Shown here: one piece after another, positions 26,868 to 34,850 of the stretch
Position numbering within the stretch: position 1 is the first letter of the stretch
Layout of the letters: the number at the start of each line of letters is the position of its first letter
NCBI RefSeq assembly: GCF_005869845.1
Contig: NZ_VAWF01000002.1
Span: 248,001 to 312,000 of the forward strand
Source: Fodinibius saliphilus
GTDB taxonomy: Bacteria > Bacteroidota > Rhodothermia > Balneolales > Balneolaceae
Reading direction: 5' to 3'
Length of the DNA stretch: 64,000 nt
Program-made: the position numbers and the translations under genes
The notes under the pieces: model-generated
What the model was told of the DNA's origin: nothing
Seen by the model: the letters and a program-made list of their open reading frames with translations, nothing else
Databases searched by the model: none

Positions 26868-26887
26868 TATAGATCAATTTGTCTACT
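26868..26887. promoter_or_regulatory. Rrf2-type operator, imperfect (nirK promoter)
   Basis: TATAGA, spacer TCAATTTG, TCTACT. It matches the AATAGA-N8-TCTATT sites of the NO-reductase promoter with two arm changes, and sits about 40 bp before the nirK start. It would place nirK under the same regulator as the NO reductase. Confidence 0.45.
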
Positions 26888-27002
26888 GTGATAGATGCAA
26901 GAGTTATACCAGAAATCAGAATCTTTAAAAAAAGTTAGCTTTTAGTGATTATTCGGAAAGAGGAAGCAATTTAACTCTGCCTCTATAGATCATATAGGCG
27001 GG

Positions 27003-27024
27003 ACCATTGCAATTTTGCAATGGT
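27003..27024. promoter_or_regulatory. 22-bp perfect palindrome upstream of nirK
   Basis: ACCATTGCAA, TT, TTGCAATGGT: 10-bp arms with a 2-bp centre. Its core ATTGC-N6-GCAAT is shared with 8206-8221 upstream of the nos operon. It is 177 bp from the nirK start. No T-tract is attached, so an operator is more likely than a terminator. Confidence 0.5.
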
Positions 27025-27097
27025 TGTAAAGGGCACTTATGCAAAATTACAAGACATACTCAAAAGATGGATAATTGCATTAACCTGATATTTATTT

Positions 27098-27121
27098 TTG
27101 AAATAAGCATATCTATTTCAA
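27098..27121. promoter_or_regulatory. TTGAAATA-N8-TATTTCAA palindrome
   Basis: Perfect 8-bp arms around the spacer AGCATATC in the same intergenic region, 272 bp before nirK. The N8 spacing equals that of the Rrf2-type sites but the arms differ. No other copy was found in the window, so its regulator is unknown. Confidence 0.4.
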
Positions 27122-27124
27122 CTT

Positions 27125-27555
27125 ACTTTTGCTATAAGATTCACTAAAGAATCAAAAATGTACACTTTCTGTTGCACCAACAGTAATAGGGGGCAGCTGA
27201 TGATAAGATGGGTTTGAATTTGTGCCTTAACAACGGAAAAAGTTCTTAAAATCTACACCAATTTAATTTTGAGGAGTTAGACTGTCTTATAGCAGTACAT
27301 AATTGGAAGGGGGGAAGTGCCGGTAATATTAAAGCTGACCTTATCCCAAAATTGGCTTTAGGATTAAAGGAAACCTAATTAAAAACCAAGCTGGGTGGCT
27401 TATAGTTTCCCTTGCGGGGAAGGGGCGGTTGGCTTCAGAAAACCATCCAAAACATACATTACCTGCAAAACGGCAAAACAACTATCATCGCTTCTGTAGG
27501 CGCCCGAACCAACCTAAACTCTGACGACTGCTGATTATTCTAAAGCACCCTGCCT
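27125..27555. other. Gene-free part of the nirK-DUF302 gap, possible gene remnants
   Basis: This is the left-over part of a 729-bp gap with no convincing intact gene. Two short plus-strand stretches look weakly coding: a 42-codon frame ending at a stop near 27379 that includes HNWKGGSAGNIKADLIPKL, and a 42-codon frame ending near 27533 that includes QNIHYLQNGKTTIIASVGAR. They are in different frames with stops between, as in a decayed gene. I recognise no family. CCCTTGCGGGGAAGGGG near 27409 can form a short stem. Confidence 0.3.
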
Positions 27556-27945
27556 CTACGAAAGGTTCGTAATTACTTTCTTAAGTAGTGCCTGTACCTC
27601 ATTAGCAATATCTGCCAATTCCTCATTTTCTATAGCCTGCATAGAAGCAACCGGATCAACAGCTGATACTTCCACCTCGCCATTTTTATTCTCCTGCACA
27701 ATTACGTTGCACGGCAACATTAACCCTATATGATCTTCTGCAGTTAGCGCTTTATGTGCCAAGGGTGGATTACATGCTCCAAGAATCTGATACTTTTTGA
27801 AATCTACATCCAACTTCTTTTTAAGGGTTGCCTTAATATCAATTTCGGTAAGCACCCCAAAACCCTCTTCTTTAAGAGCCTCTGTTGTTTTTTCAATAGC
27901 CTCTTCAAACGGAACGTCTACGGTAGTACTGTAATAATAAGACAT
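27556..27945 (-). CDS. DUF302 family protein
   Basis: A 129-aa cytoplasmic protein (no signal, no TM) that matches the DUF302 pattern: VPFEEAIEKTTEALKEEGFGVLTEIDI at the start, then KKYQILGACNPPLAHKAL and IGLMLPCNVIV with two conserved Cys. DUF302 proteins are small alpha-beta dimers often found near thiol and copper/redox genes; the biochemical role is unknown. It lies 86 bp from dps in the same orientation, as the last gene of the redox-stress group. Confidence 0.85.
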   Translation of the reverse strand: MSYYYSTTVDVPFEEAIEKTTEALKEEGFGVLTEIDIKATLKKKLDVDFKKYQILGACNPPLAHKALTAEDHIGLMLPCNVIVQENKNGEVEVSAVDPVASMQAIENEELADIANEVQALLKKVITNLS

Positions 27946-28031
27946 AACAATAATGGTTTAGCTGTTACTTCTCTGGTTAATTTAGTGGATAAAACTTCCA
28001 AATGAGACAATGATATCCACATTTAAGCTTA

Positions 28032-28508
28032 TTAATTACTTATGTAGGATGAATACATCCAAACCTTTTTCTCTTGTTCACTGATATAATCACTCATTAA
28101 GGCATTTGTACCTTCATCACCCAACTCATCAGAAAGTTCCAAAATTTCCCTCTGTAATTTAATAATGGCTTTATAAGCGTTCAGGATATCCCGAACAGCC
28201 TCTTTTCCATCTGTTACCTGCTTACTTTCTTTAATTACCGACTGCTCATTATAAGCTGAATAGTTATGGTTAGGGATCCCGCCCAGGGTTAAAATTCGTT
28301 CGGCAACATCATCAATTTTTATAAAGAGATCGTCATAAAGCTCTTCAAACTTTTCATGTAACTCAAAAAAGGTATCACCTTTTATATTCCAGTGGTAACC
28401 GCGTGTATTTTGATAAAAAATCGAGTAGTTTGCCAGCAATTCATTGAGTTTCTCTGCTAATTCCTTCGATTTATCTTTATCTAATCCAATATGATTTAAT
28501 TTGCTCAT
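28032..28508 (-). CDS. dps: Dps family ferritin-like DNA-protection protein
   Basis: A 158-aa four-helix Dps protein. The ferroxidase residues lie in YHWNIKGDTFFELHEKFEELYDD (His, Asp/Glu set), and VAERILTLGG is the family helix 2-3 junction. Dps oxidises Fe(II) with peroxide, stores iron and protects DNA. It lies 19 bp after osmC in the same orientation, next to thioredoxin, fitting a stress operon. Length is typical. Confidence 0.92.
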   Translation of the reverse strand: MSKLNHIGLDKDKSKELAEKLNELLANYSIFYQNTRGYHWNIKGDTFFELHEKFEELYDDLFIKIDDVAERILTLGGIPNHNYSAYNEQSVIKESKQVTDGKEAVRDILNAYKAIIKLQREILELSDELGDEGTNALMSDYISEQEKKVWMYSSYISN

Positions 28509-28527
28509 AACTATATAATTTTAAGTA

Positions 28528-28977
28528 TTATTTTAAAGCAACAACCTGAATTTCGGGTTCAAACACTATTTCTGTATTAACAGACCGTGAAATTAAACAG
28601 GCAGATTCCGCTTTTTCCATCAGCCGCTTTGCTTTTCCTGATTGATTTTCGTCTTGAATTACGAGTGTTGGACGGAGTGTAATTTCCTTGACTTTAAATT
28701 TGCCATCCACTTTTCCAAGCAGACCAGTAGCTGAGACATTGAGGTCTTCAAATGCAAATTTCGAATATTCAGCTATTGCCAGGAAAGTCGTCATAAAACA
28801 ACTGCTTACCGAAGAGATAAACAGATGTTCTGGTGACCAGACCCCTTCTATACCTCCATCAAAGGGCGGGGGCGTAGCCACTTCTACTGTCTCATTTAAC
28901 TCAGAAGAATGTAATCGGCCTTTTCGTTCTTCTTCCCATGAAAGGTCTACCTTATATTGATGCTTTGGTTCACTCAT
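28528..28977 (-). CDS. OsmC/Ohr family protein
   Basis: A 149-aa cytoplasmic protein with the OsmC fold. Peroxidatic and resolving-type cysteines are in SSVSSCFMTTFLAIAE and AESACLISRSVN, and PPPFDGGIEGVWSPEHLF is the conserved N-terminal block. The family reduces organic hydroperoxides, though many OsmC-like members have other thiol roles. The start overlaps the thioredoxin stop by 4 bp, indicating coupling. Whether it is an Ohr or a general OsmC-like enzyme is not clear. Confidence 0.85.
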   Translation of the reverse strand: MSEPKHQYKVDLSWEEERKGRLHSSELNETVEVATPPPFDGGIEGVWSPEHLFISSVSSCFMTTFLAIAEYSKFAFEDLNVSATGLLGKVDGKFKVKEITLRPTLVIQDENQSGKAKRLMEKAESACLISRSVNTEIVFEPEIQVVALK

Positions 28978-29309
28978 GATACTTCTAATTTTTGATTAAT
29001 TATATTCTGTAGTTGATTGGCCTGTACCACTCCAGATTTTTGCCATAATATTTGCCCTTCTTTAAATAAAATAAGAGTAGGAACACCACGGACATTATAT
29101 TTAATGGCAGCATCCGCATTCTTTTCGGCATCAACTTTAATGATGTTAATTTGATCTCCCATCTTCTTTTTAAGCTCTTTTAATATAGGATTCATCATCT
29201 TACAGGGCTGACACCAGTCTGCATAAAAATCAACGAGGACTGGTACTTCCCCATTAATCATTTTTGTAAACGAAGAACTCTTTCTTGTTGTATCAGACAT
29301 ATCATTCAT
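28974..29309 (-). CDS. Thioredoxin
   Basis: A 111-aa thioredoxin with active site DWCQPCK, a cis-Pro in RGVPTLILFKEG, and no signal peptide. WCQPC differs from the common WCGPC by Gln in place of Gly, which would change its redox potential. It overlaps the DUF2892 gene upstream by 8 bp and osmC downstream by 4 bp, so the three genes are tightly coupled. A role in reducing OsmC or DUF2892 partners is inferred from this. Confidence 0.9.
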   Translation of the reverse strand: MNDMSDTTRKSSSFTKMINGEVPVLVDFYADWCQPCKMMNPILKELKKKMGDQINIIKVDAEKNADAAIKYNVRGVPTLILFKEGQILWQKSGVVQANQLQNIINQKLEVS

Positions 29310-29553
29310 TCTTTATTTCTGTGTATTCTACTGAATTTACTTCTTGTGTCCCTGCCTCTTTTACACGGGATACCGAGCAATTTTGCCCAACCAGACATCC
29401 CTTATTTGTAATGGCCTGGTACAACATAAAGCCTCCTAAAAGGGCCGAAAGACCATCCATAAATCGAATAGCCTGAACCATCATAAAAAGACCGGCAGCC
29501 AAAGCAATCCACCGCAAAGGGTACCAGTTACTAAATAACCTTTCTTTCATCAC
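29302..29553 (-). CDS. DUF2892 (YgaP-like) small membrane protein
   Basis: An 83-aa protein with two hydrophobic segments (about 12-30 and 33-48) and a short Cys-containing loop NKGCLVGQNCSV. This is the two-TM DUF2892/YgaP membrane domain without the rhodanese part. It is the first gene of the trx-osmC-dps group. YgaP-like domains are linked with sulfur transfer and thiol stress. Family assignment is by topology and the GC(x)n pattern. Confidence 0.75.
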   Translation of the reverse strand: MMKERLFSNWYPLRWIALAAGLFMMVQAIRFMDGLSALLGGFMLYQAITNKGCLVGQNCSVSRVKEAGTQEVNSVEYTEIKNE

Positions 29554-29692
29554 TACACACTTACTTTATAAATAAAATTACCTTCACTAAAAGCGAATCC
29601 TGTTGACCAATATAACAAATAAAAGAGTAAATTGTCCTCAATTGTAGATAAGAACATTCTATAGGGTTGATAAGTTTCTGATAACACTGAAC

Positions 29693-30766
29693 CTACTTTA
29701 TAATATTAAAAACCGTAGTCTTGGGACGAATTGTTTCTCTTCCCTCTATATCTTCTTTTAACAATAGTGATTGGGCTTGGTCAGATTCAAAAACCTGCTT
29801 CATATTTTTAATTTTGGCAGCCGGTACGTGCTGTTTTCTACACCGATTCAATAATAGTTCACATTCTAAACCGGCAACCTTTTCTTGTATCTTCTGGGCT
29901 AAGGCTTCCCTGTTATTCACCCTACTGGCATTCCCTTGAAACTCCTTTTCCTGTAATAAGGATTTCGCTTTCAAGACCCTACACAGATCCCGAAATTGCC
30001 GATTACTTCCAATTGCAAAAGTTACCAAGCAGTTTTCCTTGGTTGTGAACACCTCCCCATAAGGCGCTATGTTGGGATGTAAAGAACCAATTTGCTGGGG
30101 AACATTGCCATTCATTAACCAGTTAGTTGATTGGTTTATTAATGATGCAACTGCACTATCATAAAGACTTACCTCAACCTTAAACGATTGGTTAGCATCG
30201 TCCCTTTGCTTAAGCATTGCACACAGAATGCCCTCTTTAAGTTGGTGTGCGGCCAACACATCAATTAACGCCAGCGGCATTTTTGTAGGGGGACTTTCGG
30301 GCTGACCATTCATAGACATAAAACCTGTTTCGGCCTGTAGTATAAGGTCATATGCCAGTCGGTCGCTCTCACTGCCAAAACCTGAAATATGGCCATAAAT
30401 AATTGATGAATTTAGTTTCTTCACATCTTCATATGTGAAACCAAATTTTTCAGGATCACCCTTTTTAAAATTAGAAATCACAATATCTGCCTCACTGACT
30501 AGTTCTTTCACCTGTTTTTTATCTTTGGATTTTCCCAGATCAAGAAACCGCACCTCCTTATCCCAATTAACGGATGCATAATAAGCAGAAGGGCCCGCAT
30601 GCGTTTCCCCAGGCTGACGCCACTCCCTAGTTATATCTCCTCCTGACCTCTTATTTTCGACCTTGATTACATTCGCTCCAAGTTCAGAAAAGAAATTTCC
30701 TACTGCCGGACCGGCCAAAACACTTGCCAGCTCAATTATTTTCAACTCTTCAAATACAGATTCCAT
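29693..30766 (-). CDS. CaiB/BaiF family (type III) CoA transferase
   Basis: A 357-aa family III CoA-transferase. The N-terminal IIELASVLAGPAVGNFFSELGANVIKVENK is the signature block, followed by the Asp-containing YDLILQAETGFMSMNG. The family moves CoA between acyl donors and carboxylic acids via an Asp anhydride. The substrate is unknown. It starts 537 bp from the Rrf2 gene and shows no tight operon. Somewhat shorter than the usual 380-400 aa. Confidence 0.88.
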   Translation of the reverse strand: MESVFEELKIIELASVLAGPAVGNFFSELGANVIKVENKRSGGDITREWRQPGETHAGPSAYYASVNWDKEVRFLDLGKSKDKKQVKELVSEADIVISNFKKGDPEKFGFTYEDVKKLNSSIIYGHISGFGSESDRLAYDLILQAETGFMSMNGQPESPPTKMPLALIDVLAAHQLKEGILCAMLKQRDDANQSFKVEVSLYDSAVASLINQSTNWLMNGNVPQQIGSLHPNIAPYGEVFTTKENCLVTFAIGSNRQFRDLCRVLKAKSLLQEKEFQGNASRVNNREALAQKIQEKVAGLECELLLNRCRKQHVPAAKIKNMKQVFESDQAQSLLLKEDIEGRETIRPKTTVFNIIK

Positions 30767-31303
30767 AATGTATTATATCTTCTATCAGCAAATAAATTGT
30801 AATTTATTCTACAACAGCTACCGTACTTAACATTTTTATCTCCTCATAATCTTTATCCATAGCATTCAAATATAAGATTGCCACTATTAACAAGCGATAT
30901 AGTAGGATCCTTCTTTGAACGAAGCATGAAGCACACTCGACAATGCAATTCATTGAAGGGTGTATTATTTTAAACAGTTATAAAAAGCCCGATAACCAAT
31001 GTTTCGTAGTTAGCTGCCAGGGCTATGCAAAATGGTAGGGTGAGCAACTCCCTACTATGGATGAATAGGAATATGCTGTACCAGCCAACCAGCATAAGCT
31101 CTTGGTTAGAAGAGATAATGAATTTGTAAAAGAGAATGAATTGGATGTTGGATACTGGAACTTGCCGCCCTGTATGGTTCAAAAATAACCGATCCGCGAA
31201 ACAAATATCACACACTACCTACTCAACAAAAGAAATTGTTGAAGCCCCTAATCAAACAATAAAAGAAATTAGTATACCAACCATAGACTTAGGTCAACAT
31301 AGG
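30767..31303. other. 537-bp gap without a supported gene
   Basis: No convincing gene. Short frames (31 codons starting MQFIEGCIIL at 30942, and an 81-codon minus frame) lack coding character. The region does not hold an Rrf2-type site. A small palindrome CAATG-N5-CATTG sits near 30940. It may hold the promoter of the CoA-transferase gene on its left side and the 3' end of the Rrf2 transcript on its right. Confidence 0.5.
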
Positions 31304-31756
31304 TTATGCCCACTGGAATTCACCTTCTTCGGTAAGTCGTAAATTCCCGGCCTTACCTCGGTCTACTAAATTACGGAGGGTAGTTTCGGTCAGCATTTGG
31401 CGAATCTCATCACGGGTATCTGCCCATTGATCATGGATAGGACATGGTTTGGCAGTACCGCAACCAGGCAGTCCCAAGGCACATTCTGTTAGAATATCCA
31501 TGCCATCGATAGCTGCAACAATCTCTAATAATACGATATTATCACCAGAACGAGTAAGACGCACACCGCCCTTGGGCCCCTTCATAGATTCCATAATATC
31601 ATTATCTGTCAGCCGCTGCAATACTTTTGTTAAGAAGTGACGCGAAATATCCAGCTCCTCACTAATTGTAGTAATAGATATGTAGGAATCATCCTCAACA
31701 GAGGCCAAATACACAGACGCCCTCAATCCGTAAACACAAGCACTTGATAATAACAT
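31304..31756 (-). CDS. Rrf2 family regulator, close paralogue of the nos-side gene
   Basis: A 150-aa Rrf2 protein that shares most residues with the product of 8263-8715 (MLLSxACVYGLR start, KGPKGGVRL wing, ECALGLPGCG block). The cluster motif CALGLPGCGTAKPCPIH keeps C-x6-C-x5-C-x2-H. A perfect TTAAGA-N8-TCTTAA site lies 25 bp before its start, so both paralogues probably see the same DNA. It is divergent from the truncated Rrf2 gene in front of the cbb3 operon. Confidence 0.9.
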   Translation of the reverse strand: MLLSSACVYGLRASVYLASVEDDSYISITTISEELDISRHFLTKVLQRLTDNDIMESMKGPKGGVRLTRSGDNIVLLEIVAAIDGMDILTECALGLPGCGTAKPCPIHDQWADTRDEIRQMLTETTLRNLVDRGKAGNLRLTEEGEFQWA

Positions 31757-31781
31757 GAATCAACAAATAATATTTAAGTCT

Positions 31782-31801
31782 TTAAGATGTACTACTCTTA
31801 A
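31782..31801. promoter_or_regulatory. Rrf2-type operator, perfect (second paralogue)
   Basis: TTAAGA, spacer TGTACTAC, TCTTAA: perfect arms. It lies 25 bp before the Rrf2 gene at 31756 and in the shared promoter with the cbb3-side gene. Confidence 0.62.
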
Positions 31802-31846
31802 TAAAAGAACACTTCGGGTATTTGCAAACTATTTTTATTACATAAA

Positions 31847-31866
31847 AAGACAAAATACTCCTTAAT
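31847..31866. promoter_or_regulatory. Rrf2-type operator, degenerate (cbb3 side)
   Basis: AAAAGACAAAATACTCCTTAA region: AAGA, spacer CAAAATAC, then TCCTTAA with one extra C in the right arm. The spacer is the reverse complement of that at 8738-8745. It is about 90 bp before the cbb3-side Rrf2 gene. Confidence 0.4.
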
Positions 31867-31955
31867 CTATTTTGGTTTTAAACTAAAACCTTCGTAAAAT
31901 CTAACCTTCATATTAGAATAAAGATATAGGATTAACAAAACCACTTGTTTCGTAG

Positions 31956-32315
31956 ATGAAACTGTTGTCCCAAGGGACTCAGTACGCCCTGTCGGCCGTT
32001 ATTGTGCTTTCCCGACAACCGGAAGGCACCACAATATCTGCTGCGGATTTGGCAAAACCATTGAACTGCCCGGCACCGTACCTCTCACAGATTTTATCAA
32101 AGCTTAAGCCCTCCGGCATTTTAGAATCGCGCCGAGGCCTTAACGGAGGTGTGCTTCTTGCGCGCTCACCCAGTGAAATTACATTAATGGAAATAGTAGA
32201 AGCAATAGATGGCACCGATTTTTTTACCCGCTGCTTTATGGGCATTGAAGGATGCGGGGATATCGATCCTTGCCCCTTCCATAGCTTTTGGGCCAAGGAA
32301 CGTGCCAATATTTAA
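31956..32315 (+). CDS. Rrf2 family regulator, ended by an in-frame stop
   Basis: The frame gives 119 aa: MKLLSQGTQYALSAV, winged helix with a RGLNGGVLL wing, and the full cluster motif CFMGIEGCGDIDPCPFH. It stops at TAA 32313-32315, about 30 residues short of its family. The same frame stays open beyond to a stop at 32403-32405, reading KWLMDTTFDKIEDNMSDSW and more, which resembles the C-terminal helix of the paralogues (R-x-x-I-x-x-ML-x-x-T). The read-through length would be 150 codons including the stop, like its relatives. So this is likely a nonsense-truncated gene; the DNA-binding part and the cluster cysteines remain. It leads the cbb3 operon. Confidence 0.8.
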   Translation: MKLLSQGTQYALSAVIVLSRQPEGTTISAADLAKPLNCPAPYLSQILSKLKPSGILESRRGLNGGVLLARSPSEITLMEIVEAIDGTDFFTRCFMGIEGCGDIDPCPFHSFWAKERANI

Positions 32316-32414
32316 AAGTGGTTAATGGATACTACCTTCGACAAAATTGAAGATAACATGTCTGACAGCTGGTTTAACCTACGACTTCATTTCCCCAAAG
32401 ATTAACAATATTCA

Positions 32415-34850
32415 GTGAATACCGACGACGTCCTCATATCAACTGACTGCTATCATTGTGGAGAAACCTGCGATGAGACTACGGTATATCTGGATGAAAA
32501 ACCATTCTGTTGTTCCGGCTGCAAGATGGTATACGAAATTCTCAATGATAATGAACTTGGCACCTATTACTGCCTGGAAGATCAACCCGGCATTTCCTTT
32601 AAAAAGTATCAAAGCAGCAAGCGTTTTGACTACCTCGAAGATGCCTCTGTCATAGATCGCCTTGTGGATTTTAGGAACAATGGATTTATCTCTGCCAGTT
32701 TCTATATCCCAAATATTCACTGTACCTCTTGTGTCTGGCTGCTTGAAAATCTTTTTAAGCTCAATGACGGCATTACCAAAAGCAGTGTTAATTTTCTCAA
32801 GCGCGAGCTTAGCATCTCTTTTGATGAAGAAAAGATCTCCTTGCGCGAAGTTATTGAACTCTTGGCCTCAATCGGTTACGAACCGGAACTACGCCTGGAA
32901 AAACTCGATAACAATGAAGCCGCCTCTCCCAACCGGCGCCTTTGGTTAAAGCTGGGAGTTGCCGGTTTTGCCTTCGGAAACATCATGCTGTTTAGCTTTC
33001 CGGAATACTTGTCGGGTTCTACCTTAAATACGCAAGGGTCATTTCATATTTTTTTCGGCATCCTTAACATATTACTTGCACTGCCGGTATTACTCTACAG
33101 TAGTAATGATTACCTAAAATCTGCATGGGCAGCTGTCAAACAAGGAGGTATCAACCTTGATGTGCCGATCTCCATCGGTATTCTTGCTCTTTTTAGTCGA
33201 AGCGTTTATGAAATTATCACCGGAGTAGGAGCCGGTTATATGGATTCATTTACCGGCTTGGTATTTTTCTTGTTGATTGGTCGGATGATCCAGAAAAAAA
33301 CGTATGAACGTCTCTCTTTTGATCGCGACTATAAATCATACCTCCCTATTTCCGTTACGTTTTTAGACGAGGAGGGCAATGAGCGGTCAACTTCTATAGA
33401 CAAACTTACAGAGGGCATGCAAATGCTTATTCGCAATCGCGAGTTAGTTCCTGCCGATGCTGAACTACTTTCTGATAGCTGTTATGTCGACTATAGCTTT
33501 ATTACAGGGGAGTCAGATCCCGTAGAAGTACAACAAGGAGAAACAGTTTACGCGGGTGGAAAAATCATTGGCCCCTCCGTAACGTTAAAGGCGATCAAAG
33601 AAGTATCTAACAGCTATCTGACAAAATTATGGAATAATGCAGCTTTTGAAGACCATCAACAAAATAGAAAAGTTAGCTCTCTTGCCGATCGTATAAGTCC
33701 CCATTTTACATTAGCTGTCATTGGTATTGCTATCACGGCAGGTATTCTATGGTTACCTACAAGCACAGAAATGGCACTTACTGTTTCTACGGCTGTACTT
33801 ATTATTGCATGTCCGTGCGCCCTGGCACTATCAACTCCTTTTACATTGGGATCTGCTCTTAACATCCTGTCTCGAAATGGGCTATATATAAAAGGAATTG
33901 AAGTTATTGAGCAGCTTGCCAACACCACCTCTGTTGTCTTTGATAAAACGGGCACACTTACAAAAGCTGATCAGGCAGAGGTTAGTTTTAATGGCAAGAT
34001 TACCGAGCATGAACAAGCCCTTATTGCCAACGCTTGCCGACAGTCAATGCATCCGCTCAGTCAAAAAATTGCTTCAAACATTAAGGCTCCACAATTAGAT
34101 GTAACAAGGATTAATGAACAAATAAATAAAGGTATCACAGCTGCTGTAGAAGGTCAGAGTCTCGTTATTGGTTCAAAGTTATTTTTGGAGGAACAATTAC
34201 CCCAACATATCCCAACCCCGAATCATGACAAAGCAGTATCGGTTGTACATATTGCGATCGACGGGGAATGGAAGGGTTGGTTTGCGATTGGCAATAGCTA
34301 TCGCGGGGGTATTAAAGATATGCTCTTTACTTTTAAGGAACGATTTTCCACCTTCTTACTATCCGGGGATAATGACTCTCAAAAAAAGCAGTTTGCTCCC
34401 TATTTTGGAAAAGATTCGCTACGGTTTGATCAAACGCCCCAACAAAAGCTGGAATTCATTAAAGATCTTCAACAACATGGGCATAACATCATTATGATAG
34501 GAGATGGTCTAAATGATGCCGGAGCTTTGCAACAAAGTGATTTTGGCATTGCCCTTACCGATAACGTAAGCTCTTTTACACCGGCATGTGATGCCATCAT
34601 GGATGGGAAATCACTACGCCGCCTGAATACATTTATCAATTTTTCTCAACGCAGTATCACCATTATTAAACTTAGCTTCGGCCTATCGCTTCTTTACAAT
34701 ATTGTAGGATTGAGTTTTGCCGTTGCCGGACAACTTTCACCCTTAGTAGCTGCCATACTAATGCCGCTGAGTTCCATCAGCATTATGGTGTTCACTACTG
34801 TCAGTACACATTTAGCAGCTAAAAAAATGGGGTTAGCATCATGGAAGTAA
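32415..34850 (+). CDS. ccoI: Copper P1B-type ATPase for cbb3 assembly
   Basis: An 811-aa ATPase with a GTG start at 32415. It has the N-terminal Cys-rich part CCSGCKMVYEIL, an HMA domain with IHCTSCVWLLENL (CxxC), eight TM helices, the CPCALAL metal site near residue 470, the phosphorylation site DKTGTLT, and the hinge GDGLNDAGALQQS. It exports Cu across the inner membrane for cbb3 oxidase (CcoI/FixI role). It starts 9 bp after the read-through end of the Rrf2 gene and overlaps ccoS by 10 bp. Confidence 0.93.
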   Translation: MNTDDVLISTDCYHCGETCDETTVYLDEKPFCCSGCKMVYEILNDNELGTYYCLEDQPGISFKKYQSSKRFDYLEDASVIDRLVDFRNNGFISASFYIPNIHCTSCVWLLENLFKLNDGITKSSVNFLKRELSISFDEEKISLREVIELLASIGYEPELRLEKLDNNEAASPNRRLWLKLGVAGFAFGNIMLFSFPEYLSGSTLNTQGSFHIFFGILNILLALPVLLYSSNDYLKSAWAAVKQGGINLDVPISIGILALFSRSVYEIITGVGAGYMDSFTGLVFFLLIGRMIQKKTYERLSFDRDYKSYLPISVTFLDEEGNERSTSIDKLTEGMQMLIRNRELVPADAELLSDSCYVDYSFITGESDPVEVQQGETVYAGGKIIGPSVTLKAIKEVSNSYLTKLWNNAAFEDHQQNRKVSSLADRISPHFTLAVIGIAITAGILWLPTSTEMALTVSTAVLIIACPCALALSTPFTLGSALNILSRNGLYIKGIEVIEQLANTTSVVFDKTGTLTKADQAEVSFNGKITEHEQALIANACRQSMHPLSQKIASNIKAPQLDVTRINEQINKGITAAVEGQSLVIGSKLFLEEQLPQHIPTPNHDKAVSVVHIAIDGEWKGWFAIGNSYRGGIKDMLFTFKERFSTFLLSGDNDSQKKQFAPYFGKDSLRFDQTPQQKLEFIKDLQQHGHNIIMIGDGLNDAGALQQSDFGIALTDNVSSFTPACDAIMDGKSLRRLNTFINFSQRSITIIKLSFGLSLLYNIVGLSFAVAGQLSPLVAAILMPLSSISIMVFTTVSTHLAAKKMGLASWK

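Noticed and set aside
30970-31215. An 81-codon minus-strand frame in the gap upstream of the CoA transferase gene
   Set aside because: No family, no clear start site and a composition unlike its neighbours; treated as chance.
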